From contig JBGTIS010000214.1 of the NCBI GenBank assembly GCA_041745535.1, positions 1 through 20,242 of the forward strand: a stretch of DNA of 20,242 nt, in the 5' to 3' direction. Shown here in pieces: positions 7,645 through 16,596 of this stretch. Every line of letters starts with the position of its first letter. The first letter of the stretch is position 1. The stretch comes from JBGTIS01 sp041745535. Lineage in GTDB: Bacteria; Bacteroidota; Bacteroidia; Cytophagales; Cyclobacteriaceae. The position numbers and the translations under genes were made by a program. The notes under the pieces were generated by a model. It was given only the letters and a program-made list of their open reading frames with translations. It searched no databases and had not been told where the DNA came from.

Positions 7645-9621
7645 ATGCGACGTTTTTCCTGCTTTTTCCAGTTAGCTTTCATATTCTTTTTTTTCAATAC
7701 CTTCTGTGTATATGGGCAACACAATAAAGCCCGTAATTTCTTAACCGGATCCCTATCAGAAAGCAGCCTTCAAACCCTGTTAAGCAATGCGGAACAATGG
7801 CAACCTTTTCCGCGCTATCAGGAAAGTGCCCAATGGGAAGCTTTGCCCGAGGAGGTAAAACATAATTTGATTAAAAAAGGCGAGGAAGCGCTTGCCTTTC
7901 AGTGGCCTGCTTTACCGGCTACGCTGTACCTGGAATACAGCCGAATAGGCAATCGTTATAATTTTCAGCAGGTTTATTTTGAAAGACGATCGGTATTAAG
8001 CGATCTGCTACTGGCCGAACTGGCAGAAGGAGAAGGCCGGTTTATCGATCAGATCATTAATGGGATCTGGGCAATTTGCGAAGAGTCGAGCTGGTGTATT
8101 CCGGCTCATTTGTACGGACAAAAAAACGGAACCACGCCCTTGCCCCTGTATCAGGAAGAGGTAGTGGACCTTTTTGCTGCCGAAACCGGCGCTGCCCTGG
8201 CCTGGACCTATTATTTTTTTAAAGACAAACTGGATGAAGAAACACCGGTGATCAGCGAACGCCTTGCTTATGAGGTAGACCAACGCATTATCAAACCAAA
8301 CCTGGAGAGAAACGATTTCTGGTGGATGGGTAATGATCCGGAGAGGAGGTTGAATAACTGGACGCCCTGGATTGTTTCCAACTGGCTTACCTGTGCCCTG
8401 ATTATGGAACCCGACGCTGCCCGCAAAGCCAAAAGTGTACACAAAGCCATGACGAGCCTCGACCGCTTTTTAAATCAGTATCCGGAAGATGGTGGTTGCG
8501 ATGAAGGCCCCGGATACTGGGGGCATGCCGGCGGATCGCTGTTCGATTGCCTGGAATTATTGTATAGTGCCAGCAACCAAAAGATTGATATTTTTAATGA
8601 ACCGCTGATCAAAAATATCGGTAGTTATATTTACAAAGCCTACATCAGCAATCCTTACTACATCAATTTTGCCGATGCCGCCGCTCGTATCGACCTGAAC
8701 GAAGATGTGGTTTTTCGGTATGGCAGCCGCATTCAGGACGAAACCATGCAGGCATTCGCCGCATACATTGCCAAGGACCAAAATTATGAGGCGTATGCCC
8801 CGTCAAACTGGATGGGAAGAAAATTGAACGCGGCTTTTTCGTATAACACCGTAAAAAACTATCCTGCTGCCGAACCTTTGCTGGCCGATTTCTGGTTACC
8901 CGATATCCAGGTGTATGGAGCACGATCGAAAGCAGGTTCCACACAGGGGTTGTACCTGGCTGGCAAGGGTGGCCATAATGCCGAAAGCCACAATCATAAC
9001 GATGTGGGCAATTACATTGTGTATTACAACGGGTACCCGGTAATTATTGATGTTGGCGTAGAGGAATACCGAAAGGAAACTTTCAGCAGCGAGCGATATT
9101 CCATCTGGACCATGCAATCGCAGTACCATACTTTGCCCACCATTAACGGAGTAATGCAGCATCAGGGTGGTATGTATAAAGGTCAGCAGGTTTCGTATAA
9201 AAGCTCAGCGGGGAATGCCCACTTTTCCATAGATATTGCCGGCGCATATCCTGAAGAAGCCGAAGTGGCGAAATGGGTGAGGACCCTGAATTTTAAAAGA
9301 AATAAGTCTGTACAGGTAACGGAGGCGTATGAACTAAACGCTATAAATGGCGAAACTTTCCTGTCGTTCATTACGCCCTGTTTAATTACTGAAGCAGAGG
9401 GTAAAGTAATATTGAAAAGTAATCCGGATGATGACGCGGTTGAACCATTTGCCATTTCCCTTTCGTTTCCCGGAAAAGAAATCAGGGTAGTTACCGAAGC
9501 TATTAAAATTGAAGATACCCGCTTGCTTCCTATTTGGGGAAGTACCCTGTATCGGATTAAACTGATATTGAAAAACCCTGGTACCAAAGGTCAGATACAA
9601 TATACCATTGCTGCCGACTGA
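7645..9621 (+). CDS. Secreted heparinase II/III-family polysaccharide lyase
   Basis: The 658-residue protein starts with a signal peptide (MRRFSCFFQLAFIFFFFNTF, cleavage near VYG-QH at 24-25). An alpha-helical toroid domain (about 40-400) includes NNWTPWIVSNW (237-247) and EDGGCDEGPGYWGHAGG (281-297), the conserved segments around the active-site His/Tyr of heparinase II-like lyases. The C-terminal beta-sandwich (about 420-650) has HNAESHNHNDVGNYIVYYNG (444-463), VIIDVGVEEY (466-475) and YHTLPTING (494-502), typical of the Heparinase_II_C segment. Such enzymes cleave uronate-containing glycans by beta-elimination in the periplasm or outside the cell. The exact substrate cannot be assigned. 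It stands alone on the plus strand and is convergent with the SnoaL-like gene. The enolase-superfamily enzyme some 6 kb away could handle downstream acid sugars, but no shared operator links them. Confidence 0.9.
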   Translation: MRRFSCFFQLAFIFFFFNTFCVYGQHNKARNFLTGSLSESSLQTLLSNAEQWQPFPRYQESAQWEALPEEVKHNLIKKGEEALAFQWPALPATLYLEYSRIGNRYNFQQVYFERRSVLSDLLLAELAEGEGRFIDQIINGIWAICEESSWCIPAHLYGQKNGTTPLPLYQEEVVDLFAAETGAALAWTYYFFKDKLDEETPVISERLAYEVDQRIIKPNLERNDFWWMGNDPERRLNNWTPWIVSNWLTCALIMEPDAARKAKSVHKAMTSLDRFLNQYPEDGGCDEGPGYWGHAGGSLFDCLELLYSASNQKIDIFNEPLIKNIGSYIYKAYISNPYYINFADAAARIDLNEDVVFRYGSRIQDETMQAFAAYIAKDQNYEAYAPSNWMGRKLNAAFSYNTVKNYPAAEPLLADFWLPDIQVYGARSKAGSTQGLYLAGKGGHNAESHNHNDVGNYIVYYNGYPVIIDVGVEEYRKETFSSERYSIWTMQSQYHTLPTINGVMQHQGGMYKGQQVSYKSSAGNAHFSIDIAGAYPEEAEVAKWVRTLNFKRNKSVQVTEAYELNAINGETFLSFITPCLITEAEGKVILKSNPDDDAVEPFAISLSFPGKEIRVVTEAIKIEDTRLLPIWGSTLYRIKLILKNPGTKGQIQYTIAAD

Positions 9622-9656
9622 TGGATTTGGTAGTAAAAATTTATTTCCTCATCATA

Positions 9657-10418
9657 TCATATCATTCCATTGCGATGGGGCATCACAGCGGGAATTGCCT
9701 GTTTCACACACCAATATTCCAGAACCACATTGTTTTTTATTTTGAAAATGTCGTAAAACACAAATGGATTGCCTCCTTTTTCACCGGCTGATTGCACCAC
9801 AACAAAATTACCTTCTCCCAGAATTCTGTGAACTGTATGGAGGTCGCGCAACGATTTGTTCGCGAGAAAATTAAGCAATGTCGGCGATTTTACAATCTCA
9901 GTACGAACTACTTTCCGGGAAGAACTTGAATATTCCTTTTCTGTTTCGCGAAACCCTTTTTTACGTATATCCTGAAAAAACTGGGTAATTAAACTTTTAT
10001 TCTTTTCTGTAAAGGCTTTGTCTGAAGCGAATATACCTTCTTGAATAGCTTTGGTGTCAGATATTCCTGGTTCAGATAGGTATTGGATAGCATCCCAATG
10101 TTCGACGATTTTCCCATGTTTTAGTCGGAATAAGTCCATCACGATTTGTCTTTTTTCCATGAATACCAGGTCCAGGTGGACTACTACAAAATCGCCATCT
10201 TCTATTATTCTTACGATAGGAGATTTGTTTTCTGTGGGCGCTGGTAATTGCTTCAAATAGGCGATGGCCTCCCGCAACCCTGCCTTTCCATCCTTCAGCA
10301 TGGGACTATGCTGAATATACTGTTCACCCACATAGGTATCAATCAGTTGGATATTTCTTTCTCCGATAATATGTTTATAAAATTCTAATACAATATTTTT
10401 ATTTGATTTTTGATTCAT
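9657..10418 (-). CDS. Tandem SnoaL-like (NTF2-fold) protein
   Basis: The 253-residue protein contains two NTF2-like/SnoaL-like halves. The first (about 1-125) opens with NKNIVLEFYKHIIGERNIQL and has YIQHSPMLKDGKAGLREAI, DGDFVVVHLDLVFM and DLFRLKHGKIVEHWDAIQ, which are typical SnoaL-like (COG4922-type) landmarks. The second (about 135-250) repeats the pattern in weaker form: SLITQFFQDIRKKGF, GEGNFVVVQSAGEK, YDIFKIKNNVVLEYWCVKQA. The family has diverse small-molecule roles, so no reaction is claimed. Its start overlaps the end of the OsmC gene by 20 bases, so translational coupling is likely and the two should share a transcript. The second half lacks the His-Ser/Pro segment of the first and may be structural. 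Confidence 0.8.
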   Translation of the reverse strand: MNQKSNKNIVLEFYKHIIGERNIQLIDTYVGEQYIQHSPMLKDGKAGLREAIAYLKQLPAPTENKSPIVRIIEDGDFVVVHLDLVFMEKRQIVMDLFRLKHGKIVEHWDAIQYLSEPGISDTKAIQEGIFASDKAFTEKNKSLITQFFQDIRKKGFRETEKEYSSSSRKVVRTEIVKSPTLLNFLANKSLRDLHTVHRILGEGNFVVVQSAGEKGGNPFVFYDIFKIKNNVVLEYWCVKQAIPAVMPHRNGMI

Positions 10419-10896
10419 GACTTATGTTTTGTGCCTCAATTTTAGGTTGGTGTATTATCGGGAAGTTTACAGAATTGGCGATAAAACACATTTTATGTGC
10501 CTGCTCATGAAGTTGGTGTGCCAGGGAAAGTTGGTGGCTTTCGGCAATTACAATTTTAGGCTTTAACACCACCTGTGTAAACCTGCCACTGCCATCTTCA
10601 TCTTCCCGCATATACCCTTCGGCCTGGTCGTGGTAGCCCAGTACGGTAATTCGCGATACCGCGCACAAATGCAGATACCACAACATGTGGCAGGAAGACA
10701 GGGAAGCTACCAGCAATTCTTCCGGATTATACCGATTGGGATCGCCCCGGAATGCCGGATCCGACGAACAAAGAAGAAGGGGTTTATTGTCTACCACAAT
10801 TTCATGGTCTCTTTTGTAAGACCTGTAATTTTGTGTGCCATGTCCGGTGTTGCCGGTCCAGGTTAAAGCGGTGCGGTAAATATGTTGCTTGTCCAT
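10399..10896 (-). CDS. OsmC-family peroxide-detoxifying protein
   Basis: The 165-residue protein matches the OsmC/Ohr fold, thiol peroxidases that reduce organic hydroperoxides as homodimers in the cytoplasm. The two expected redox cysteines are C69 in LLVASLSSCHMLWYLHLC (first-helix peroxidatic Cys) and C137 in HKMCFIANSVNFPI (resolving Cys). An acidic residue that supports the active-site Arg network is present in NPEELL (E59/E60). The N-terminal strand segment is YRTALTWTGNTGHGTQNYRS. Start ATG 10896 gives MDKQHIYRTALTW, the expected length. It is the first gene of a two-gene unit with the SnoaL-like gene (20-bp overlap) and lies divergent to a Crp/Fnr gene 243 bp away. That intergenic region holds a spaced TGTACC/GGTACA pair (10949-10954, 10978-10983) and an AT-rich inverted repeat (11038-11056), either of which could be regulatory; neither is strong. 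Confidence 0.9.
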   Translation of the reverse strand: MDKQHIYRTALTWTGNTGHGTQNYRSYKRDHEIVVDNKPLLLCSSDPAFRGDPNRYNPEELLVASLSSCHMLWYLHLCAVSRITVLGYHDQAEGYMREDEDGSGRFTQVVLKPKIVIAESHQLSLAHQLHEQAHKMCFIANSVNFPIIHQPKIEAQNISHESKIK

Positions 10897-11139
10897 GGGC
10901 TGAGTAGTTTAATGTTCTAATAATTAATCGGGCTGGTAATTTTAAATATGTACCACCGGATTGGATCATGGAAATTCGGTACACCAATTCCTTTTTAAGG
11001 GTTTAACAGAAGAGATTTTTCCATAAATGATCACAAATTTATAACATTTTTATAAAAATTCAGGAAAGGAGATCACACCGACGGCTATAGTCCCTCATTT
11101 TTTCGTATATCCTGGTATTATGTTATTCATCCTAACCTC

Positions 11140-11826
11140 ATGGCTATGTTGGCTCCATCTCAAATCTGGTATTTTGAAGAAGTCCATTTGATTAACCTCT
11201 TTTGCCCTCAGAAAATTGTCGCGCTGGACCACCAGATCAGGCACAAAACCTATAAAAAAGGGGAGTTTATTTTTTTTATAGACCAGCCCACCGAGTACCT
11301 CTATATTGTAAAAGAAGGTAGGGTACGCATTGGCACCTATACCGAAGATGGGCGTGAGGTTTTGAGAACCATTTTAACACCCAGCGAAATATTTGGCGAA
11401 CTGGCCCTTACCGGCCAAAGCAGGCACAACGATTTTGCCCAGGCACTGGACGAGGGTACTACGGTTTGCCCCATGACCATTCAGGATATGCAGGCCCGCA
11501 TGGCCGACGATCAGGAACTAAGTTTAAGTATTTTTAAGGTAATAGGTAACCGGATGAAAAAACTTGAGCGCAGAATAGAATCGTTGGTGTTTAAAGATGC
11601 CCGCACCCGGGTAATTGAATTCCTGAAAGATATCGCAGTGGAAAAAGGGCAAAAAGTAGGATATGAAACCCTGGTAAAAAATCATCTGAAGCATCAGGAT
11701 ATTGCCGCGCTAACCGGTACTTCCAGGCAAACAGTAACTACTATTTTAAATGAACTAAAAGAAAAAAACCTGATCAATTTCGACCGGAGAAAAATTTTGA
11801 TCCGAGATTTAGAAAAACTAAAATAA
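11140..11826 (+). CDS. Crp/Fnr-family transcriptional regulator
   Basis: The 228-residue protein has the Crp/Fnr layout: cNMP-type beta-roll at about 30-115 (YKKGEFIFFIDQPTEYLYIV, GRVRIGTY, IFGELALTG), dimer helix at about 125-155, and C-terminal winged helix with HQDIAALTGTSRQTVTTILN at about 185-204 and DRRKILIRDLEKL at the end. The nucleotide pocket keeps the FGELAL segment but the Arg-Ser pair of E. coli Crp aligns with HN (SRHNDFAQAL), so canonical cAMP binding is unlikely (inference). No N-terminal Cys cluster for an Fnr-type Fe-S centre is seen. Either ATG 11140 or ATG 11146 could start translation. It diverges from the OsmC/SnoaL pair and could control it. A strong terminator lies 101 bp downstream. 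Confidence 0.9.
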   Translation: MAMLAPSQIWYFEEVHLINLFCPQKIVALDHQIRHKTYKKGEFIFFIDQPTEYLYIVKEGRVRIGTYTEDGREVLRTILTPSEIFGELALTGQSRHNDFAQALDEGTTVCPMTIQDMQARMADDQELSLSIFKVIGNRMKKLERRIESLVFKDARTRVIEFLKDIAVEKGQKVGYETLVKNHLKHQDIAALTGTSRQTVTTILNELKEKNLINFDRRKILIRDLEKLK

Positions 11827-11927
11827 ATAGTTTAATAAAACCAGAATTTTGTCCGATACCTGACAAATGGTTTGCCCAATGTTTATTAATTTGGGATCAG
11901 TAATCATAGGCGATTATTTATATCGCG

Positions 11928-11965
11928 AAAACCTCAGCGTAGATTGTTCTTACGATGAGGTTTTT
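11928..11965 (+). terminator. Intrinsic terminator after the Crp/Fnr gene
   Basis: AAAACCTCA (11928-11936) pairs with TGAGGTTTT (11956-11964), with an inner CGTA/TACG stem (11938-11941, 11951-11954), a single G-A mismatch and a 9-nt loop, followed by TTTTTGTGCTTTTATT. The A-rich left side makes it potentially bidirectional. It lies about 100 bases after the regulator stop codon. Confidence 0.8.
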
Positions 11966-12311
11966 GTGCTTTTATTCCCTTCTGTACCGCTATTTGGGTT
12001 TGCCCGTGATAACCATTTCCAACACTTCCCTTAATTCTGTAAAACATTTTCATCCTTTGAAATTGATAATGAAACTGGATGTGAGCTTTTGCGTGTTTTT
12101 TAATATTTTTTTTAGAAAAATAAAAATTGTAAAAGAAAAGTACAAAACAAAAAAATAGGATAAAAATAAACCTAATAGCTTATAGTATGTAATTAAAAAG
12201 GAAAATTAATTCAAATATTGCATATAACTACTAATTATTTAATAGTATAATTTGTATGTACAATTAATATGTATACTTTTATTGGATAAAATTTATAATA
12301 TTTAGAAAAAA

Positions 12312-12319
12312 TAACTTTG
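12312..12319 (+). promoter_or_regulatory. Candidate -7 promoter element
   Basis: TAACTTTG matches the Bacteroidota -7 consensus TAnnTTTG and lies 17 bases before ATG 12336. The nearest upstream TTG (12282-12284) is 27 bases away, further than the usual spacing, so support is moderate. The implied leader is very short. Confidence 0.35.
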
Positions 12320-12335
12320 TAAGTTTTTCCACTGA

Positions 12336-12935
12336 ATGAAACATTTATTTACCCTCGTTACTGCCTTCGTCCTTTACTACCCATCGTTTGCTCAGCAATT
12401 TCTGCCGGGTGAAGTAGTAATGACCAATCAAAAAATTCTGAATGGTACTATTGCTGTGGATTATGCCACCAATACCGTAATTGTTCAACAGGAAGAAAAA
12501 AAATTTATTTACCATGCTTCTGTTATAGAGCAGGTTATTACCATCAACGGCCTTCGTCAATTGACTATTTACAAAACCTTCGACCACAAATCAAAAGGTT
12601 TATTTGACCGCTGGGAACGAAAATTTTTTGAGATCGTTACTTTCGGAAAAATAAGTCTGGTGAAACGAGGGATTGATTTTGCCGATGAAGAGGATGGCGA
12701 TGGCTATACGATGTACGACTGGTACCTGCTGGAACAGGGTCATCTGAAAGAAATCAGGAATTTTAAGAAAGATGTGCTTCCTAAAATGGCCGGGCACCTG
12801 GAAGAAATGGAAACATTTATCAATGAAAATAATCTCTGGAACCTGCGAAACGGTGACCATATTTACCAGCTGGTAAGCTATTATAACCGCCTTAGCCAAC
12901 GGCTTGAATTAACAAATCCTAACGGCAGCATTTAA
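12336..12935 (+). CDS. Small secreted protein of unknown function
   Basis: The 199-residue protein starts with a signal peptide (MKHLFTLVTAFVLYYPSFA, cleavage before QQF). The mature N-terminal part looks beta-rich (GEVVMTNQKILNGTIAV, NTVIVQQEEKKFIYH), the C-terminal part helical (GHLEEMETFINENNLWNLRN). I recognise no catalytic motif, lipobox or family signature. Proteins of this pattern are common as uncharacterised exported proteins in Bacteroidota, so it is probably periplasmic or cell-surface. It is preceded by an AT-rich gap and a candidate promoter and is convergent with the helicase gene (53-bp gap without a clear hairpin). It appears to be monocistronic. Confidence 0.7.
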   Translation: MKHLFTLVTAFVLYYPSFAQQFLPGEVVMTNQKILNGTIAVDYATNTVIVQQEEKKFIYHASVIEQVITINGLRQLTIYKTFDHKSKGLFDRWERKFFEIVTFGKISLVKRGIDFADEEDGDGYTMYDWYLLEQGHLKEIRNFKKDVLPKMAGHLEEMETFINENNLWNLRNGDHIYQLVSYYNRLSQRLELTNPNGSI

Positions 12936-12988
12936 TAGGTTCTTTGAGTTAGCGGAATTGGGGAGTTACCGTATAAGTAATGGTTTGG

Positions 12989-15900
12989 CTACACTACTTT
13001 TTCCAGTAATACCTCTTCCAGATAGAGCAAATAACCTTCTACCGACTGATATCCCATTTCCTTTATAAGTTTCATGTATTTTTTAACCTGTCCCCGGTAG
13101 GCATAACGCAATTCTTTATTATGTTTTCCTATTCTGAAATTGACAATTACAGCCAGATTGCCGCTGATCATCACACGGTCGGGGTGGTATTCCTGCCCGG
13201 AACCCACCAGAATGGAAGCCCCCGTTTTTATTTGGGGAAAGGTGCCATCAAACCATGTTTTAATTCGCGGGTGTTGCGAAATCTGACTGGCCTGTAGCGC
13301 CAAATGTTTTTTTTCTTTATCAGTAATGCCCCGTTCATAATAGATTTCATTCAGGGTCCTTTCAAGGTGTTCCTGAGTGGTTAGTCTTAGGAGCACATCG
13401 CGGAGCAAAATGCCATAATTAATCCGGATAGCATCTTCTTTGTTGTTATTTTCTTCCTTTACAAAAAAGCTGGTTGCCTTTTGCCGCACAGTGAGCTTAT
13501 TGCGCCAGGGAGTAGAAGGATAAGCTGTCAGCAAAGAAGACTGATATTTTTCTTCTCTTTCCTGCTGCCCTTCCTTAAAAGGTTTTTGTGGCGGTGTGCC
13601 CAGTTCAAAAAAGTTATCGGTACTTTTCCATCCCTCGTGCAGGCTAATATGGGGATAAACGCTATTGATTTGCGCTACCTCCTGGGTAAAAGCCAGATAC
13701 AAAGCATTTGCTACCGAGGTTAGTTTACAGAGGCCCTGTTTGCTGATATTGATTTGGGCAAAGGCATATAAGCATTCTTCGGCACGGGTAAAAGCCACAT
13801 AAAGCAGGTTCAGATTATCAATAAAAGCCCGGATCATTTCTTCGTAATAGTCCTGTCGGTATACGGTATCTTTCAGCGTTTTACCGTATTTGAGCGGCAT
13901 AGGGCCAAATGCTGACAAAGGGCGTTGCTGGGCCTGCAACCATAAAATATTATTAGCAAACGGATGATGATCGAGGCTCCAGTCGCAAAAAGGCATTACC
14001 ACCACTTTAAATTGTAGTCCTTTTGCCTTATGAATGGTGAGAACGCGCATGGCATTCAACTGTTCCGATACCTGTACCGAACGCTGGTGCCCCTGTTCGT
14101 ACCACCAATCCAGAAAGGAATAGATGTCGCCCTGTTCGTTGTTAGAGAAATCCAGTACGGCATCCTGAAAAGCCTGCAGGTAGCTGATTTCCTGCGTTTC
14201 ACCCAGTTTGAAAATGCGAATCAGCTGTTCCACCAGCTCAAAAAGCGGTAGCTGATTCAGGTAACTCCTCTGCTGAACAAACTCCAGCGGTAAAATGGCG
14301 TAAAAAGTTCTCAAACCACCCTCTTTATGTACGCCCGCTGCCGCATTAAATAAATCGTTGAGTGCCTCTCGCTCCAAGGTATCGCCACTTTTGATGCGCT
14401 GGTATTTGTACAGCACCCCAGCCCGGGCAATGTTATTACCGGGATTATTGAGAAATGTGAGCAGGTCTATCAGAAAAGTAACGCACAAAGAACTTTCCAG
14501 AAACAGCGATTCGGAAGATACGATTTCATACGAATAGCCAGCTTTTGCTTTTCCTTCACCTTTGTACAACATCAGCTCGTTGGCGATGGCTTTACCTTCT
14601 TCTTTTCGCCTTACCAGGAAAGCGATATCTTCAGGCCGGTATCCTTTGTCCTGCAGGTCTTCTACCAACCGGGGAATTCTCTTTAAGGTTAGAGATTTGA
14701 CATCAGTGCTTTCCTCGTCGCCATACTCCTGGCCTGATGTTTCTTCTTCTGAAAGCAGTTCAATGCGCACATACCCCAGCCAGTCAGCTTCATTTTTTTT
14801 TGAGTCGGGCAAATGCTGGTGGGCATCGATATAGGCTTCGGAAATCAGGTTGGTTCGGGCATATAGCTGCTCAATGACAGCCTCATTATCCGATTCGGCA
14901 ACTTTGGTTCGCAATTCCTGCTCGAACAGTTTGGGTAAAGTGGCAAACAAACTATTATTAAAATCGATGATGTGGCGTTTGCTGCGGTAGTTTTTATCCA
15001 GATTTTTGACCTGGGTTTGCAGGGGAGAAATATCCTGCTGAATTTGTTCCAGCAACAGCCGCCAGTCGCCGCCGCGCCACCGGTAAATCGATTGCTTGAT
15101 GTCGCCTACTACCAGATTCTGGTAACCGGCATCCAGACTGTTTTCTACCAGCGGCCGGAAGTTGTCCCATTGAAAACCGGAAGTATCCTGAAATTCATCG
15201 ATCAGGAAGTGGTTGAACGTGGTGCCTATTTTTTCGTAAATAAAGGGTGTTTCATCTTTGCCAATAATCTCCTTCAGAAATAAGGGGGCATCGCTGATCA
15301 GCATAAAATCATTTTCCTGCTTATATTGATCTAACTTCTGGCTTATGTCGGCCAGAATGCCAAAAGTATAAATAAACCGCAGCGACTGCTGGGCAGAGAG
15401 GTAAGTTTCGTATTCCCGGTTACAAAAGGCAACTGCTTCTTCCGCGGCAGCGCCCAGGCCACTTTCTACAGCCTGTAATATGATATCAACGGGTGATTTC
15501 TTGGTATACCACGCCTCGTCAGTTTCCAGGGCTTTCAGTACCCGCGTGCCGGGTTTGCTAATTTCTTTATTGGCCAGTTTTACAAAGTAACCCATAATGC
15601 CGACATGGTTATAAGAGAAATCCATGATAGTAAGGCCATGCGCTTCCATGATACTTACCGCTTTCTGTCCGATTTTTTGCATGTTATTTTCAAAATAACT
15701 GACGTGCTTTCTCATTTGCTTCAGCACATCCGCTACCCGAAGCTGGCGACCCTCTGCCCGCAGCAGGTCACCTTCTTTCAGTTTGAATTCTTCTTTGAAA
15801 AGCTCGGTCGATAACTGTTTGATATCGCGGCGAAAATCCCAGGAACGGCCCAGTTCTACTTTTTCAGAGGCAAATTCCACTAGCCAGCGGGTAAGGTCCG

Positions 15901-16390
15901 ATTTTTCGGTTTTACCCACATCCATCAGCAACTGGTCAATTACCTCATCCAGTACCTTGCCCGTATCCATTTCCAATTTAAAACCCGCCTGCAAACCCAT
16001 TTCCCGGGCAAACGACCGCACTACTTTCTGAAAAAAAGTATCGATGGTCATTACTGAGAAAAAAGAATAGCCGTGCAGAATAGAAGACAGCAGATACCGG
16101 GCCTTGTCGGTAAGCTGTTCGTCGCTGATGCGGATGCTGTCCAGCAAAACTGCTCTGATACCATCGTTTGGTTTATCCTGGGCGAGCTGGTAGAGAAACT
16201 CCAGAATCCGGCTTTTCATTTCTTTGGTAGCCTTGTTGGTAAAGGTAACGGCCAGAATATTCCGATAAGAAGAGCCACTCAGCGCCAGTTTCAGATACTC
16301 TAAAGCCAGGGTGTATGTTTTTCCCGAACCGGCGGATGAACGGTATACGACGAAGGGCTTAAAAAGGTCATCCTGTAAAACGTTAATCAA
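12989..16390 (-). CDS. UvrD/RecB (AddA-like) helicase with degenerate nuclease domain
   Basis: The 1133-residue protein is an SF1A superfamily DNA helicase of the UvrD/RecB/AddA type, which in this phylum usually acts in double-strand-break processing together with a PD-(D/E)XK partner. Motif I is SSAGSGKTYT (K24), motif II DEFQDT (from D398), motif III GDIKQSIYRWRGGD, motif IV LDKNYRS, motif V VLTIHKAKGLQFKVVV and motif VI LLYVAFTRAEECLY. The C-terminal part resembles the AddA/RecB nuclease: PDRVMI (D1071) and QVKKYM (1101-1106) are in place, but the segment normally reading V-D-F/Y-K-x-G is IVNFRIG (N1084, R1086), so two catalytic positions appear to be substituted. The helicase may be intact while the nuclease is inactive. 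No partner nuclease gene lies on either side; its start is 206 bp from the permease end. Translation starts at ATG 16390. Confidence 0.9.
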   Translation of the reverse strand: MINVLQDDLFKPFVVYRSSAGSGKTYTLALEYLKLALSGSSYRNILAVTFTNKATKEMKSRILEFLYQLAQDKPNDGIRAVLLDSIRISDEQLTDKARYLLSSILHGYSFFSVMTIDTFFQKVVRSFAREMGLQAGFKLEMDTGKVLDEVIDQLLMDVGKTEKSDLTRWLVEFASEKVELGRSWDFRRDIKQLSTELFKEEFKLKEGDLLRAEGRQLRVADVLKQMRKHVSYFENNMQKIGQKAVSIMEAHGLTIMDFSYNHVGIMGYFVKLANKEISKPGTRVLKALETDEAWYTKKSPVDIILQAVESGLGAAAEEAVAFCNREYETYLSAQQSLRFIYTFGILADISQKLDQYKQENDFMLISDAPLFLKEIIGKDETPFIYEKIGTTFNHFLIDEFQDTSGFQWDNFRPLVENSLDAGYQNLVVGDIKQSIYRWRGGDWRLLLEQIQQDISPLQTQVKNLDKNYRSKRHIIDFNNSLFATLPKLFEQELRTKVAESDNEAVIEQLYARTNLISEAYIDAHQHLPDSKKNEADWLGYVRIELLSEEETSGQEYGDEESTDVKSLTLKRIPRLVEDLQDKGYRPEDIAFLVRRKEEGKAIANELMLYKGEGKAKAGYSYEIVSSESLFLESSLCVTFLIDLLTFLNNPGNNIARAGVLYKYQRIKSGDTLEREALNDLFNAAAGVHKEGGLRTFYAILPLEFVQQRSYLNQLPLFELVEQLIRIFKLGETQEISYLQAFQDAVLDFSNNEQGDIYSFLDWWYEQGHQRSVQVSEQLNAMRVLTIHKAKGLQFKVVVMPFCDWSLDHHPFANNILWLQAQQRPLSAFGPMPLKYGKTLKDTVYRQDYYEEMIRAFIDNLNLLYVAFTRAEECLYAFAQINISKQGLCKLTSVANALYLAFTQEVAQINSVYPHISLHEGWKSTDNFFELGTPPQKPFKEGQQEREEKYQSSLLTAYPSTPWRNKLTVRQKATSFFVKEENNNKEDAIRINYGILLRDVLLRLTTQEHLERTLNEIYYERGITDKEKKHLALQASQISQHPRIKTWFDGTFPQIKTGASILVGSGQEYHPDRVMISGNLAVIVNFRIGKHNKELRYAYRGQVKKYMKLIKEMGYQSVEGYLLYLEEVLLEKVV

Positions 16391-16473
16391 TTTTACGGTG
16401 GAATTTAGGTTAAAAAAGAAAGGGTGAATTTACGAAATTATTTTGAGTTGGCCGTAGGTCGTTGTTTGTTAAT

Positions 16474-16518
16474 TGTTATTCGTTAATCGAATTTTTCACA
16501 AACGATTAACGAATAACA
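16474..16518. repeat. Perfect 16-bp inverted repeat between helicase and permease genes
   Basis: TGTTATTCGTTAATCG (16474-16489) and CGATTAACGAATAACA (16503-16518) are exact reverse complements around a 13-nt loop. A further related unit, ACGAATAACTAATAA, follows at 16521-16535. It lies 79-123 bp after the end of the minus-strand permease gene and before the helicase start. No U-tract follows on the minus strand, so it is not a classic terminator; it could be a member of an intergenic repeat family or a binding site. Confidence 0.7.
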
Positions 16519-16596
16519 TTACGAATAACTAATAATGAACAATATTTTTTTTCAAATTCTGGCTATTTGTTTATCCAATTCAAAATATGCTATAAC

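Larger units (their letters stand above)
11827..12335. other. 509-bp AT-rich intergenic region
   Basis: It contains the terminator at 11928-11965 and the candidate promoter before the small secreted protein (separate entries). The stretch from about 12060 to 12310 is very AT-rich, without clear repeats or coding signal. A frame of 67 codons starting at 11955 begins inside the terminator stem and is not credible. Confidence 0.6.

Noticed and set aside
11955..12158. 67-codon plus-strand frame in the AT-rich gap
   Set aside because: It starts inside the terminator stem, and its composition is that of AT-rich non-coding DNA without a recognisable domain.
12989..16390. Several plus-strand frames of 70-100 codons opposite the helicase
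   Set aside because: They are antisense to a long, conserved helicase frame and show no domain or start signal.
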